Counted from the stretch's first letter, positions 10,909 to 22,196 are shown. The stretch: 64,000 bases of DNA from Cercis canadensis (GCA_003255065.1 QAOA01004566.1:268987-332986), one strand, 5' to 3'. Numbers and translations are program-made. The notes: generated by a model not told the origin, from the sequence alone.

Positions 10909-11349
10909 TGACGATGTCTGAGTTGCAGGTCGGGTTATGTCACACGGAGCTTCGAATATGACAAAGGTTTTTGACGGTTTTGGAGATCTCCGAGGTTGGT
11001 AAGTCCCGAGGTTGTTGAATGACGAGGTCGGTGTGCCTTGAGGTTGGCTAAGACCGAGGTTCCCTGAAATAGGAAAAAGATGGGCTAGATTCTTATTGCC
11101 GGACTCCGAAGATTAAGTTAGTTCGTTCCGATCTTGACAGTGTAGATCAAGCAAGTTTTTCGGATCCCCTCACCTTTGATAGCAAGGGCTATTTATAGGA
11201 GAAATTCGGGTCTTCTGGCGGTTTGCCCAGGGCGAGCTGGCGGGTCATATAATGGGCTACCGGGTCGCTCAGTATATTTAATAATTCAATGGGCCTTTAG
11301 CTTATTGGGCCTTTGTCCTACTTTTGGGCTTTTGGGATGGTCCATTACA
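10909..11349 (-). repeat. 5' LTR of the gypsy element (right copy)
   Basis: 441 bp, partner of 1166-1606. It is the 5' LTR because gag and the primer-binding site adjoin its left edge and all pol domains read on the minus strand. Confidence 0.95.
11189..11198 (-). promoter_or_regulatory. TATA box in the 5' LTR
   Basis: The minus strand reads CTATAAATAG, roughly 150 bases from the upstream edge of the LTR. This fits the U3/R promoter that would drive the genomic RNA. The same box is present in the 3' LTR. Confidence 0.6.
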
Positions 11350-12195
11350 GCATCCATGGTTTTTCTTCAAGCTAACCAATAACTCATAATCAAGTTTAGT
11401 TGTCCAAGCTTACATCCATGTTTTTTCTTCAAGTTAACCAAGAACTCATCCCTTCCAACAAAGATGAAGGAAGACTCTCACCCAGATTTCTCCCTAGAAA
11501 TATTAATACAAATCCCTTTTATCATAGATAAATCCCCATAAAAAGGCACTCTCTCAATGGAAAAGAGTATTACAATTATTGCACTTGAGGAAGAAAAAGG
11601 AGAGAAGAAACTCAATACAGAAAACTCATAGAAGAAGCATTCTTCTCTCTTCCTAGAGAATTTCTCTCACTATCTTCTTTCTTCTTCCCCCTAAAAACTA
11701 AAGTCTTGAGAAATTCTCTTCTTAAGGTAGAAAGAACCCATGTGAAGACTTGGGTAATCGCTCCATCAAAGACAACTGTCACCGCATCAAGCAAGGAAAT
11801 CCCACTTAATTGCTTTATCTCTTTTGATTTTTAGAAATAAACAATTCTTACTTTATGCCTTAAATCATGGATCTCCTCTACGGCACCCATAGGAGGATAT
11901 TTCCTTACCTTGTATAGGAAACTTCTTCACAAAAATGAGAGCTTTCTTGGGTCTTCTTAAATTAGCACAGGTTCTCGTCCACAACAGCAAATATTCATAC
12001 AACAAACGGTAAGAACGAGTTTCTTTTTGGCTGAAACCAGTTCTTGAGATGAAAAACTGGTTCTCAAGACTTCTTGCTAACCTATTCTTAAATAAGCACA
12101 AACACATGGTTAGTCAAAGCATGATCATTTGTTATTATCAAAACCGAATTAGAGAATTGTGGGGCCAACAAGGTTGTTCTCAAGACTTGTTAGTT
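11350..12195. repeat. Right half of the older repeat that hosts the gypsy element
   Basis: Continuation of 745-1165. It contains a direct repeat with itself: catccatggtttttcttcaa (11351-) and catccatgttttttcttcaa (about 11412-). The segment ends near TGTGGGGCCAACAAGG at about 12160-12175. Short minus-strand frames (60 and 80 codons) have no recognisable similarity and are not called as genes. Confidence 0.35.
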
Positions 12196-12306
12196 ATATG
12201 TTGAGAATCCAGGGTCATAGCCAAAAGTACCAAAACAAAAAAATATAACTCAATTATTTAATTTGGGAACCTTAATATAAGAATATGACTAAATTATTTT
12301 GGACAA

Positions 12307-12492
12307 GTTATATCTTATCTGTTGATTACTGGGGCAACAGCAGGATTGACTATTTTCAAGGAGGACTATTCAGACAACCCCCAATTTTGGGACAAGTTAT
12401 TGGTTTGTGCTAGTGTTCTTCTTCTGTTGGGATGTTTATGCACTGCTGGATCATCCTTTATGTTTTCCTACACGCTCCAAAAGAGTGCTTAG
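12307..12492 (+). pseudogene. Orphan last exon of a CASP-like gene
   Basis: The plus frame from 12307 to the TAG at 12490-12492 reads VISYLLITGATAGLTIF, an aromatic/acidic loop, then a hydrophobic helix (LLVCASVLLLLGCLCTAG) and FSYTLQKSA. It aligns with exon 3 of the intact CASP-like gene at 33535-33726 ([15 protein letters not shown] ... SSYALPKKA) over its whole length. The intron 3' end ttttggaca is also conserved, but the acceptor AG of the intact gene corresponds to AA here, so the only nearby AG is shifted by one base. No exon 1 or 2 is present upstream. It is a relic of a duplicated family member. Confidence 0.75.
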
Positions 12493-13225
12493 TTCTTATT
12501 GAAGTCGCAAGAAAATATTGAGTAATTACTGCTCAAAGGGACTAATGATTAAGTATTAAGTATTTTATTATAGAGGTCTCGTGTTCAAATCTTATTGACT
12601 GAGCGAGTAAAATTTTAAGAGGGGATAAGATAGATTGCCCCAAGTTGTATAGCTTCCAATAAATTAAAACTAAAAGAATATATATTGAGCTATTGACTTA
12701 TGTCTTATTTTGTTCTTAATTTAGTTTTTCATTAATTTCAAAAAATGGCTCCACTTTCTGATTTATGTAAACAATAAAACATCATATCGAAGAAGAAAGT
12801 AAAAAAAGAAAAAATATAGATTATTCTCGTACTCAAGAAATGGGATATTTGGCCAACAATAAATATATAGTTTTTTATTGTTAAATAATTATTTAAATAT
12901 AATTAAGTCATAATTAATTTTTTTTATCTTAGTTACTGTATTTTAGATGAGAAGTCTTGAAAGGGGCATCAAGGACTCAAAAACGACGTCGTTTTATCTA
13001 ATACCAATTGATAATGACTGTATCAGTGCAGACTGCAGTAGTGATGCGTAAATCAGATCAATGGCTACGATCTAACAAACCAAAAAGATACAGACAAAAA
13101 ATGAAAGCCTAAACGACGACGTTCCTTTACCCTTCCCTAACCTATTTCCTCTTCTTTTTCCGTGTTCTCTTCCTTACTCCTCTGCTGCAATCGCTCTTGT
13201 TGTACAATTGAGGAATGACCTGAAG
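12493..13225. other. Upstream region of the PPR gene
   Basis: AT-rich. From about 12890 onward it matches the upstream regions of the second PPR copy (24120-24530 and 24750-25180), including a block beginning GAAGTCTTGAAA, CGACGTCGTTTTATC/GCGACGTTTTATC, and GGCTACGATCTAACAAACC. A convincing TATA box was not assigned. Confidence 0.5.
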
Positions 13226-14929
13226 ATGCTCAGTACAAGGTATGCCATTCCCAAATTTTCTACCTTTCTTGCAGCATCTACCTTCCTCGCTTATTTGTCG
13301 AATTCTCAAACTGTGAGGCTATATAGAAATTCCCAATTTCAATTACAACCCCGAAATGTTAAGACAATTTCTGCAGTTGATAATGTTGATGATGCCATTG
13401 CTTCATTTAGTCACGTGTTGGATAATATGCTTCCTCAATCATCTACTGCCAGAGATCCATGCTTTGAATTAAACAAGATTTTAGGATCAATTGTGAAGAT
13501 GAAACATTATCCCACTTCTATTTCTCTTTATAGAAGAATGGAGTTGAGGGGAATCAACCCTTCGCTGTTTACTTTGAACATCTTGATCAATTGTTACTGC
13601 CATGTGGGTCAGATGGGTTTTGCTTTCTCGGTATTTGGGAAGGTTTTGAAGTGTGGTTATGAACCAGATACGATAAGTTTGAATACACTTATGAAAGGGA
13701 TATGTATTATTGGCAAGATAAGGAAAGCACTGGAATTCCATGATGACGTAGTGGCGAAAGGATTTCATTTTAATGTAGTTAGTTATGGGACCTTGATCAA
13801 TGGGCTATGTAAAACGGGAAACACAAGGAGTGCTGTTATATTGCTGCGAAAGATGGAGGGGCGAGTAGTTAAGCCTAATTTAGTAATCTACAGCACTATC
13901 ATTGACAGCCTATGCAAAGATGGACTTGTAGATGAGGCGCATGATTTATGTTCTGAAATGATTGCTAAGGGAATTTCTCCCAATGTTGTTACTTACAGCT
14001 CTCTAATTCATGGTTTTTCTAGTGTTGGTAAGTTGCAAGAAGCTAAAAGATTGGTAGATGAAATGCTTCAGAAAAATGTCAACCCAAATGTACATACCTT
14101 TACTATACTGGTTGATGCATTATGTAAAGAAGGAAAGGTCATAGAAGCTGAAGATGTATTTGATATGATGATAAAAAGAGGTCAAGAACCAAATGTAGTC
14201 ACTTTCAATGCTTTAATGGATGGTTATTGCTTAATCAATGATGTGAATGAGGCAAAAAAGGTATTTAATAGAATGGCTAAAAGAGGTTTGGCGCCTGACG
14301 TTATCTCTTATAGCACCTTGATTAATGGATACTGCAAGATTAAAATGATGGATGAAGCCATGAGTCTCTTCAAAGAAATGTGTCAGAAAAATTTGGTTCC
14401 TGATACTGTAATATACAATTCTCTTATTGATGGCTTGTGCAAGTGTGGGAGAATCTCTTATGTGTGGGAGCTTGTTGATGAGATGCATGACAGTGGTCAG
14501 CCTCCTGATGTAGTCACTTACTCTATATTGTTACATGCTCTTTGCAAAAATCATCATCTTGACAAGGCAGCTGCATTATTTCAAGAACTTGTTGACCAAG
14601 GAATTCGGCCTGATGCTATCACATACAAAATACTTATTGACGGTTTGTGCAAAGGTGGAAGACTTAAGATTGCGCAAGAGATTTTTCAGCATCTTTTAGT
14701 TAAAGGCTTTTGTCCTGATGTTAGGATGTATAACGTTATGACTAATGGACTTTGTAAAGAGGGCTTGATTGATGAAGCAATGGCCTTGCTTTCAAAAATG
14801 GAAGACAATGGTTGTCTCCCTGATGCTGTATCTTACGAACCAATTATTCGAGTTCTTCTAGAGAAAAATGAGAATGATAAGGCGAAGAAGCTTCTTCACG
14901 AAATGATTGCTAGAGGTTTGCTGAAGTGA
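13226..14929 (+). CDS. Rf-like (RFL) P-class pentatricopeptide repeat protein, intact
   Basis: A single-exon gene of 567 codons. I take the ATG at 13226 (MLSTRYAIPKFSTFL). The frame is open further upstream but has no in-frame ATG, because the ATG used in the sister copy is ACG here. Residues 1-60 are Ser/Arg/Leu-rich and low in acidic residues at the start, as expected for a mitochondrial presequence. From about residue 77 to the end there are 14 consecutive 35-residue P-type PPR motifs (e.g. NVVTYSSLIHGF, DTVIYNSLIDGLCKCG) and no E, DYW or other tail. PPR proteins bind organelle RNA one base per repeat. This subfamily, which includes fertility restorers, typically promotes cleavage or processing of mitochondrial transcripts. 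The particular target is unknown. A tandem relative lies 12 kb downstream. Confidence 0.93.
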   Translation: MLSTRYAIPKFSTFLAASTFLAYLSNSQTVRLYRNSQFQLQPRNVKTISAVDNVDDAIASFSHVLDNMLPQSSTARDPCFELNKILGSIVKMKHYPTSISLYRRMELRGINPSLFTLNILINCYCHVGQMGFAFSVFGKVLKCGYEPDTISLNTLMKGICIIGKIRKALEFHDDVVAKGFHFNVVSYGTLINGLCKTGNTRSAVILLRKMEGRVVKPNLVIYSTIIDSLCKDGLVDEAHDLCSEMIAKGISPNVVTYSSLIHGFSSVGKLQEAKRLVDEMLQKNVNPNVHTFTILVDALCKEGKVIEAEDVFDMMIKRGQEPNVVTFNALMDGYCLINDVNEAKKVFNRMAKRGLAPDVISYSTLINGYCKIKMMDEAMSLFKEMCQKNLVPDTVIYNSLIDGLCKCGRISYVWELVDEMHDSGQPPDVVTYSILLHALCKNHHLDKAAALFQELVDQGIRPDAITYKILIDGLCKGGRLKIAQEIFQHLLVKGFCPDVRMYNVMTNGLCKEGLIDEAMALLSKMEDNGCLPDAVSYEPIIRVLLEKNENDKAKKLLHEMIARGLLK

Positions 14930-16500
14930 TTCAACAAGGTGAGATATATTATTTCTAATTTAATCCATACCTTTAGTGTTTGTTGTGTTGGTACACAGTT
15001 CTCTACACTCATTAGACTCCACCGTCATTAATGCTCCACCTTCTTCAAAATATCTAGGGCCATTAATAACACTAGCTCATTTCTCCTATCTTGTAACACT
15101 AGGCTGTGGCAATTGTTATTTTTTGAAATATGAATGGAACAAAGCATCTTTTTTTATAATGACGAGAATTATCTAATTTCTGCTGCATAATGAGGAACTA
15201 ACTTGCAAAGGGCAGTTCCAAAAGGGCCTATTTACTGATTTTCTTACTAGCAATTAAATCTATACACTGTTTATGGATTTTGATATTACTGCTGAATTGA
15301 TAATGTTGTCAGAAGTTTTGTACTAATTTATGTTTGGATTTTTTGTGTGATATTTTAATTCTTCCTGCCTCCTGTCCCTTTGTTCTCTCTCTTCTTCACT
15401 TATCTATGTGGTGGTTGAGAGGTGCAACAATTCTTTGCTATGGTCAAGGCATTGTCTATAGAAGAAGTGCCTTAACTTCTATGTTCAATCCTTAAGTATT
15501 CTAAGGTACTTGTAATTCAACTAATAACTTGAGAGTAAAACTCACTCTAAGGAACTTTGGATCACGTTCTAGAATACTACTGCAACATTATGTTTGTAAT
15601 TGATGGCATCCTGGTATTAAAACACCATCTCTATTGTGTAAGAAACTTGCTGCATGGTTCATGTTGTCATTGGCACTGCCTATTATTTCTCCGAATGTTT
15701 ATTCAAAATTCATAGCATTGCATTGTCAAATGCGTCTATCACTTTTTGTAAGATGCTTCGAGAAACTAATAGAAGCACCTGGTTTTTGATATTGCAGCAA
15801 AGAGGTGCAAACATATATGTAAGTTCCTTGGTGGAAGCTTCACCTATGATGCTTATCATGTGACTAAGCGACTTCATAATGGTAAAATGCTACATCTTAT
15901 GTTCTCTACCATCTGCTGAAGTGATTCAACAAGGTGAGATACATTATTTACAATTTCTGTCACACTTCTATTAAATGTTTAATTTTTAGAAACGGTAGTG
16001 GATGCTATTTATTTCACACTTCTAGTCGTATGTTTATTAAATTGACTTTGTGTTGTTGGCTTTGATAAATTTTGAGTCTTAACTTGACTATTAACCTTCT
16101 TTGTAGTGTCTTTCTAATATGCTTTATCAACATTTAGGTATGTCTTAGTCATTAATTACTAGTGTTTCTGCAATCTGATAAGAAGCTAAGTGGCTAAGTT
16201 TTATTGTATGTTATCATCTATGTCCCTTTAATACAATGGACCAAGCAGAAATTGACATGATTATTCTCTGTGCCATTATCACGAATGCAAAATCTTTTCT
16301 TGCTTTGTTTTTTTTCTTGTCCAATATAATTTCTGTGTGCTCTTTTCCAACAAATTTTATGTATATGAAAAATTCGCAATCTGATTTTTTGCAACAAATC
16401 TGCAATATGAAAATTTGAGGAAAATTTCTCCTTCTTCTGTCATCTTGGTTGATAGGGGATTGAAACAAACAAGTTGCTGGAAGATATTTGTTACACATAA
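14930..16500 (+). other. 3' flank of the PPR gene, two rearranged blocks
   Basis: Block A (about 14930-15890) matches 27616-28720, and block B (about 15915-16500) matches 26839-27480. Between them, at about 15914-15931, is a second copy of the final PPR codons and stop context (ctgctgaagtgattcaac). These are the remains of another PPR copy whose coding part was lost. Short frames here (66, 69 and 60 codons) are not supported as genes. Confidence 0.6.
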
Positions 16501-16934
16501 GGTGGATAAAGGTCGAGTTTTGACTGGGAAATGAGAAGAGTAAAATTCCAGGAGGGTTGCCTCATGGAAATTAGCTTTGCTGAGTCGTCAGGAAGCAAGA
16601 ACTTGTATTTGCGGTTCTACTTTTTTTCTTTTTTTATTTCTTACATAATCATAGAAAATAGAACGTAATTTCAGTCATGATGTTTTTCTATTGGTCCTGT
16701 CATGTTCATCATGTTCTTTGTTAATAATTTGTTGGTTTTATGCATTTGAGTGTATGTTCTTTAGGTTATACTGCCTAAAATTGTTGTCGCTTGAAATAAT
16801 GCTAGATTATTTGTTGCTTATGTTTGTTTTCCTGCACTAGAGAATGTCACTGCTCACTACATATAATTTTTTTTTTCTTTTTTTAATTCCCATGTCATTA
16901 GTTTTTTTTTTACTTTTAGCTACGGCGCTTGATT
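16501..16934. other. Intergenic, nothing recognised
   Basis: T-rich stretches and no coding signal on either strand. Confidence 0.5.
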
Positions 16935-17138
16935 CAAATATAAAACCTATAAGTCATGTCACTAGTTATTTGACTATTTAAAGAGCAATTCATAATGATG
17001 GTTGTAATGGTGTTCCTTGGAAATAGTAAAGGGTAAAGTGCACCTAGATAATCACTCATGAAAGAATGAGAGTAAATTTTCAAAAAATTATAAATCATCA
17101 TTCAGGTGTTTGTCCTTCAGCAAAATCTAAACCATTAA
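16935..17138 (+). repeat. First copy of a 204-bp direct duplication flanking an N
   Basis: Matches 17449-17652 with a single visible difference (gtCcttcag / gtActtcag). The second copy begins one base after an N at 17448. Likely an assembly join of two alleles. Confidence 0.85.
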
Positions 17139-17447
17139 GGTTGTGTTTGGATAAAGGATTTGATAAATTATTGTGTATTTCAAATACATGTAATTGAAAT
17201 GTAGCATTTCAAATACATGTATTTATAAAATACCTTGTTTGGATATACTTTATTATAAAAAAAAAAAAAATTTAACAATAATATTCAAAACTATTGATAG
17301 ACATTAAAGGTTTCTTCAAATCACAATGGGGTTGGTGGGTGGGCAAGAAACTAGTAATGGGAAATGGGGTCTCTGAGATTTCACTGGGGACCAAAACCAA
17401 GTACTTGAGAATGGATTCTGATATCACAGAGGAAGATATGAGCTTGC
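17139..17447. other. Insert between the duplicated blocks, possible Tourist-like end
   Basis: It begins immediately after ...CATTAA with GGTTGTGTTTGGATAAAGG, resembling a PIF/Harbinger (Tourist) MITE end next to a TAA target site. From 17294 an open frame (KKLVMGNGVSEISLGTKTKY) runs into the N at 17448. I do not recognise it. Confidence 0.3.
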
Positions 17448-17448
17448 N

Positions 17449-17652
17449 CAAATATAAAACCTATAAGTCATGTCACTAGTTATTTGACTATTTAAAGAGC
17501 AATTCATAATGATGGTTGTAATGGTGTTCCTTGGAAATAGTAAAGGGTAAAGTGCACCTAGATAATCACTCATGAAAGAATGAGAGTAAATTTTCAAAAA
17601 ATTATAAATCATCATTCAGGTGTTTGTACTTCAGCAAAATCTAAACCATTAA
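17449..17652 (+). repeat. Second copy of the 204-bp direct duplication
   Basis: See 16935-17138. Sequence after this copy continues differently (ctttattttttatc), so only one of the two alleles appears to carry the 17139-17447 insert. Confidence 0.85.
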
Positions 17653-19370
17653 CTTTATTTTTTATCTAACAATTATTCTTACACTTTTTTCTTTGTATTG
17701 CAACTTTTTTTGTTTTTTCCTTTTAGATAGATAGGGCTAAAATGTCTAGTTGAGGATTTATAAGAAAATAGAGATTTAAAATTGAAACCTCAATCTTTTT
17801 AAGAGATTATTAGAAAATTATGTATGATTGTCACGTTAGTGAAGTATAGTATACTCATGTAGTATCAAATGACGTCAAGCTCCTATGGTTCCTTCTTGGT
17901 CTCTTTGCTGATGGAGAGGACGAAGATTCGAATCGACCTAATAGCACCCCTTAAACACTGCTCCACTTTTCTCATGGGTGTCTTGATTATGTAAATGCTT
18001 GGAGTAGGGATGGCCTCCCCAGGTTTGTTAAGCCTAACGCTCCGGTCCAACCAAGATTTGGGTTTTACATTAGAAAAATACATTCTAGTATTTGCCGTTT
18101 GCCAAGGCTCAAAAGTTGAGCGATTACCATAATTGCTGCCATCTATTATCTTGTCACGCCTTTGAAATTGATGGCTGGAAGTGTGCCACGTGTCAATAAG
18201 TCTATAATAACAACACAGACTACACATAATACTCTCCACGTGTGGATAACTCCATAAATAAATATAAGAGGTTTATTTGATATTTTTCATATTTATGTAG
18301 TATGTCATACTATATGAGATTAGTTAATATAAGAATGATAAGTGTACAAATTAATTGTTTTTAAATTTATTTGAGAAAATAAAATAAATTATATTTATAG
18401 TCAATAAAATATAAAAATTACGTATGTTTGCTACGTCAGTGTAGTATGATAGAATTTTAGTTAAATGTATTTTGAAATTCGTTATTTTTATATTTTAGTT
18501 TGTTAATGTTATATTTTTTTTAATATTTAAATATAATATAGATTAAATTACTATTTTTTAAAAATATAAAATTTTTAAAATTTGATTAAGCATAATATTT
18601 TTTCTGACTCTTATTAATTATAGCTTTATCTTTTAGTTAAAAATAGAATATATGATAAGTTAATTTTAAAAATTTTCTATTTTTAAATGAAGGTAATTTA
18701 ATTCATATCATATTTAGATATTAAAAAAGGTGTGACATTAACAAACTAAGGTGTGAAAATAACTTATATTTTATGTCATAAATAACTATTCATGAAAAAT
18801 GGAAGAAAATAAAAATTTAAATTAATTATTGAAACATGACTGCAATCAAAACGTAATTGCAGTTCTGCACTGACAAAGTAAAATGGAAAAACAGAAATTA
18901 ATTAAACTTGTAATGCGTAACACAGATACTAATGAAGTGGCAATAAATATTATCCATTTGATTGCTTATGCATTCAATTCCTTCGTCACTCACTGGAAAA
19001 CACGTACATTTCTTGCATTGCAAGTGTTTGAAGAGCCTTTCATCATGGACACATTGCCTTTCACTATATCAATGTTTTCTGTATTAATTAAGAATTGAAA
19101 ATCATATACAAGTCAGATAATGAAGAAAGAGAAGTAATCTATAAAGTCCAATTAAGTATTAGATTTTCATTATTGCATATATAATGTGTTGCATTAACAA
19201 CCTATAAATGTCTACTTCAAAAACTAGACTAATACCAAAAAAAAGAAAAAAAATTCAATTCAATTCAATTCTTTTTCAGGGAGAGTTGACCCTACAAGTT
19301 CTAATTTCAATTTTTTTTAGGGAGCCTCTATTTTTATACCCATTTTGCTAATGTTACATTATATTTAGAG
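17653..19370. other. AT-rich intergenic DNA
   Basis: A 118-codon minus-strand frame (17883-18239) and a 71-codon plus-strand frame (18883-19098) occur here. Neither has a recognisable motif, signal peptide or family resemblance, so no gene is called. Confidence 0.45.
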
Positions 19371-19757
19371 CAAAACCCTTTTTTAATCCTTGAAAAATGT
19401 AATTATTAACAAATTTGTCCTCCAAAAATTTTCAGTGACAAATTGGTCATTGAATTATTATTCTGTCTGACAAATTAGTCTTTTAGTACTTTTTAATTAG
19501 AAAAGTTCTGGACTCCTGCGGACCCCTCTTTTNACTCCTACAGACCCCTCTTTTAATTTTTTTTTCACTGATCTTGCCTAGTTATGATTAAGCCTTCATT
19601 TTTTCATTCAAGTCCTCATTTTCTTTTCCCTGATTTTATTTATCGGAGGACTAATTTGTCTGTGAAATAATAATTCAAGGACCAATTTGTCACCAAAAAT
19701 TTTTGGAGGACGAATTTGTCAATAGTTATATTTTTCAAGGACTAAAAAAAGGTTTTA
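19371..19757. mobile_element. Foldback element (MITE) with long terminal inverted repeats
   Basis: The left arm from 19371 (CAAAACCCTTTTTTAATCC, then CTTGAAAAATGTAATTATTA) and the right arm ending at about 19757 are reverse complements over roughly 110 bp at about 85-90% by eye. Shared text includes ACAAATTGGTC and GAATTATTATT. Arm length suggests a MULE-type MITE, but I could not fix a clean target duplication. An N at 19533 lies in the loop between two near-copies of ctcctrcrgacccctctttt. Confidence 0.7.
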
Positions 19758-20530
19758 CTTTTATATTTAATACCTAAATATAATATAGACTAATTTATCT
19801 TCATTTAATATAGAAAAATTTTTAGTCAAAATTAAAAAAAAATCATATTAATTCAGAGTAATTTAGTCTAAATCATATTTAGACATTAAATAAAGTGTGA
19901 CATTACCAAAATAGGATGTGAAAATAATGACTTTCTTTTTTTATATGACTAATTTCAATTATTCATTTTGTGTATATCCTACTAGAGTAATGAAACATGC
20001 ACAAATATTTTCCACAAACCTTCATAACTGTGCTATGTAGTTCAGTTATTAGCATTCAGGTAGTTCCACTTAAAATTTAAGAAAGTTGCTCAAATTTTAC
20101 TCTTAAAAATTGTGTCCAATTGCAATGGTAACCTAAACTAAGAAAAATTACAATGTTTACCCTAACCTATATAGATTTTGACTAATTTGATGCCCTATGT
20201 TTTAATTATCATGCCCCTTAATATTTCCAGTTAAAATATTTAGCTTGATCTATGGCAAAAAAGAAGATATATTAACTAAATAATTTTTTTTTTATTGTTA
20301 TATTATATGAATACATGATGATTTATAAATCCAAACTGTTTTAATAGGATTGGCAAATGATTTTTTTTTTTAAAACAAATTAAGTGTATTTCCTTCTTTT
20401 TTTTGGGTAATAAAAAAGTTTAAGGGTAGATGGGTCACTCCAACTCTAAAACAAGGTAGACCACAATTATTGAATGCCTACCAAGAAAGGATTTGCATTA
20501 GGATTCAAACCGAAGACGTTTTCTTTTGGC
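19758..20530. other. Intergenic with one copy of a dispersed repeat
   Basis: Around 20400-20520 is a stretch (GGTAGACCACAATTATTGAATGCCTACC) that recurs in diverged form at 34730-34860 and 63700-63790. No gene is seen. Confidence 0.35.
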
Positions 20531-20692
20531 TAATTATTCAATATCACAAGTGGTATCATATCATAGGCAAAATTGACAAGAGGAATGATATGTGCTGTTT
20601 GTTTTACTTTTAGATATGTGGAGTCTAATAAAACAAACAACAAAGATCATTCTACTTGGGATATGATATCACTTGTGATATTGAATAATTAA
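20531..20692. repeat. 162-bp foldback (inverted repeat with about 75-bp arms)
   Basis: The left arm TAATTATTCAATATCACAAG is mirrored by CTTGTGATATTGAATAATTA at the right end. Inner parts (gtgctgtttgttttact / aataaaacaaacaac) are also complementary, so almost the whole segment can fold on itself. It is a short MITE-like unit of unknown family. Confidence 0.75.
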
Positions 20693-21498
20693 TCATTTCT
20701 TTTAAATGTTCGAAACACACTTTAAAGAATGAAAGAATGAAATCAATCAAGCTTCACCCTTTAAAGAAACATGTCAGCATTTTTCTTGGGAGCATTTTGA
20801 TTTGAACATAGCAAAAGGAGTGGTACCATTTATAGCTCGGTTTGTTAGCATACACCCCTTGATACGAGGATAGAGACATGCAGAGAAAGCTAAGAACTTT
20901 TTACGATCCCAGCACTTTGAAGTGGCGATTCTGCTGCAGATATGCAACTCCCTGTTAAACAAACCATTCTCATCACAATTAGGGTGGCCAAGCTGAATGT
21001 TACTTGCCACTAATTAATAGAAATGCCATTAATATCACTCTGATAACCTTTTCCATTGAGTTTGTTTCTAGCTCACACTGGTATTCACTCATAATCTAAT
21101 GGCAATGCCCTTTATATACTTATAAATTCCGAATATTTATGAATTTTAAATATAGAGGATTTATATATATAAACTAATTAATGTTGATTCTTTGAAGCAA
21201 CATGGTATTATGTTTATGAAAATTAATGACAATTTAAATTATATATATATATACCTTGAGTAGTCAATGAAAATTTTGCAAGACAGCTATATTCTGCAGC
21301 TTCCCATATGATAAGTAGTATATATGTTCACCTCTTAGTGAGGACTTTTATCTATACCTAGAAAATTAAAAATTGTTGAGGTGTAGGTGGATGAATTCAA
21401 CAAAGAGACTCCCGGTTTGAAAAATTAAAAGTAAACGATTCATGAAAGTCACAAACGTTACATGAGTAATATATAGACAATGTAACTTCAAGTCTTGC

Positions 21499-21611
21499 AG
21501 CACAATCAACGACACCCTCTACAAAAATTGACAAGTAGATGAGGCACATGATTTCTTTCTAAAATGATTGCCGAGGGAATTTCTCTTGATACTGTCACTT
21601 ACAGTCACATG
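21499..21611 (+). pseudogene. Fragment of an RFL-PPR gene
   Basis: A stretch matching motifs 5-6 of the intact PPR gene (13900-14000): VDEAHDF, then after a 1-base deletion MIAEGISLDTVTYS. Only about 110 bp remain, with a stop just before VDEAHD. It shows that PPR copies once lay further along this cluster. Confidence 0.7.
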
Positions 21612-21980
21612 CATACTTATGTATAGTTTGGTGTAGGCACTTGCCTACACTGAATTTTTCAAAATTATCTATTATACATTACCTACAACGCCATTTAAAA
21701 ACAGCCCCCATTCTTCTTTTTTGTGGTACAACAAAAATTTAGAAGTTAGATGATTTGTCATACTAGTTGTCCTAACTCCTAATCATTAGTCTGTATAGAA
21801 AATCCTTTAAATTTAAAGAAAATATTGCCCAAATAAGCTTTAAACTCATCCACCAGCTTCAACACCCATAAATTGTTTTTGTTCACTAGAGGTTACATAA
21901 CAGAATATATAGTTTATCTCCTCTCATAATCGCAACCCCATTTAATTTTAATGGGATTTAAATATGGGACATTCATGATG
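21612..21980. other. Intergenic, nothing recognised
   Basis: AT-rich. It ends with the left target duplication of the SINE. Confidence 0.4.
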
Positions 21981-22196
21981 GAGTACTATTCAATATTTTT
22001 TTTTGGTTTTCCACCGGAAAACTGGCTTTGCCCGATTAATCCGATTTAGAGCTGGGAATGACCATAAGGGCGACAAAGCTCTCCTAACAGACGCAACTGC
22101 ATACTCAAGAGCTCGAACCTGAGACCCTTGGTTAAGCTAGAACACTCCTTTACCAGGTGATTTACACGCTTGTTGGTTGAGTACTATTCAATATTT
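21981..22196 (-). mobile_element. tRNA-derived SINE with an 18-bp target duplication
   Basis: The body is 21999-22178 (180 bp) on the minus strand, flanked by identical 18-bp copies of GAGTACTATTCAATATTT at 21981-21998 and 22179-22196. On the minus strand the 5' part holds a box-B-like GGTTCGAGCTC at about 22111-22121, preceded about 40 bases upstream by an A-box-like ATCACCTGGTAAAGG, an internal RNA polymerase III promoter. The 3' end runs into an A-rich tail (GGAAAACC then A8 or so). It depends on LINE enzymes for movement. Confidence 0.85.

Larger units (their letters stand above)
1166..11349 (-). mobile_element. Ty3/gypsy LTR retrotransposon, Tat lineage, full length but inactive
   Basis: A 10184-bp element bounded by two 441-bp LTRs. 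The target duplication is GCGTC (1161-1165) / GCATC (11350-11354), differing by one CpG transition. Read on the minus strand the order is 5' LTR, primer-binding site, gag, protease, reverse transcriptase, RNase H, second RNase H, integrase, tandem repeats, an extra ORF on the opposite strand, polypurine tract, 3' LTR. The second, archaeal-type RNase H and the antisense ORF downstream of integrase are hallmarks of the Tat lineage. Every coding part has in-frame stops and the integrase lacks a catalytic Asp, so it cannot move by itself. The LTRs differ at about 20 of 441 sites (17 transitions, 3 transversions, hand count), so the insertion is not recent. Confidence 0.95.

Noticed and set aside
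13208-13225. TTG start six codons upstream of the PPR ATG
   Set aside because: Plant genes start at ATG. The ATG at 13226 matches the conserved MLSTRYAIP start of the sister copy, and the intervening ATG at 13215 is out of frame with an immediate stop.
15654-15863. 69-codon frame in the PPR 3' flank
   Set aside because: The matching block at 28500-28680 does not keep the frame, so no coding constraint is visible.
17883-18239. 118-codon minus-strand open frame
   Set aside because: No recognisable domain, no matching splice structure and unremarkable composition; probably chance.
20774-21010. 78-codon minus-strand frame with five cysteines, considered as a small secreted peptide
   Set aside because: No signal peptide at the start and no known cysteine spacing.
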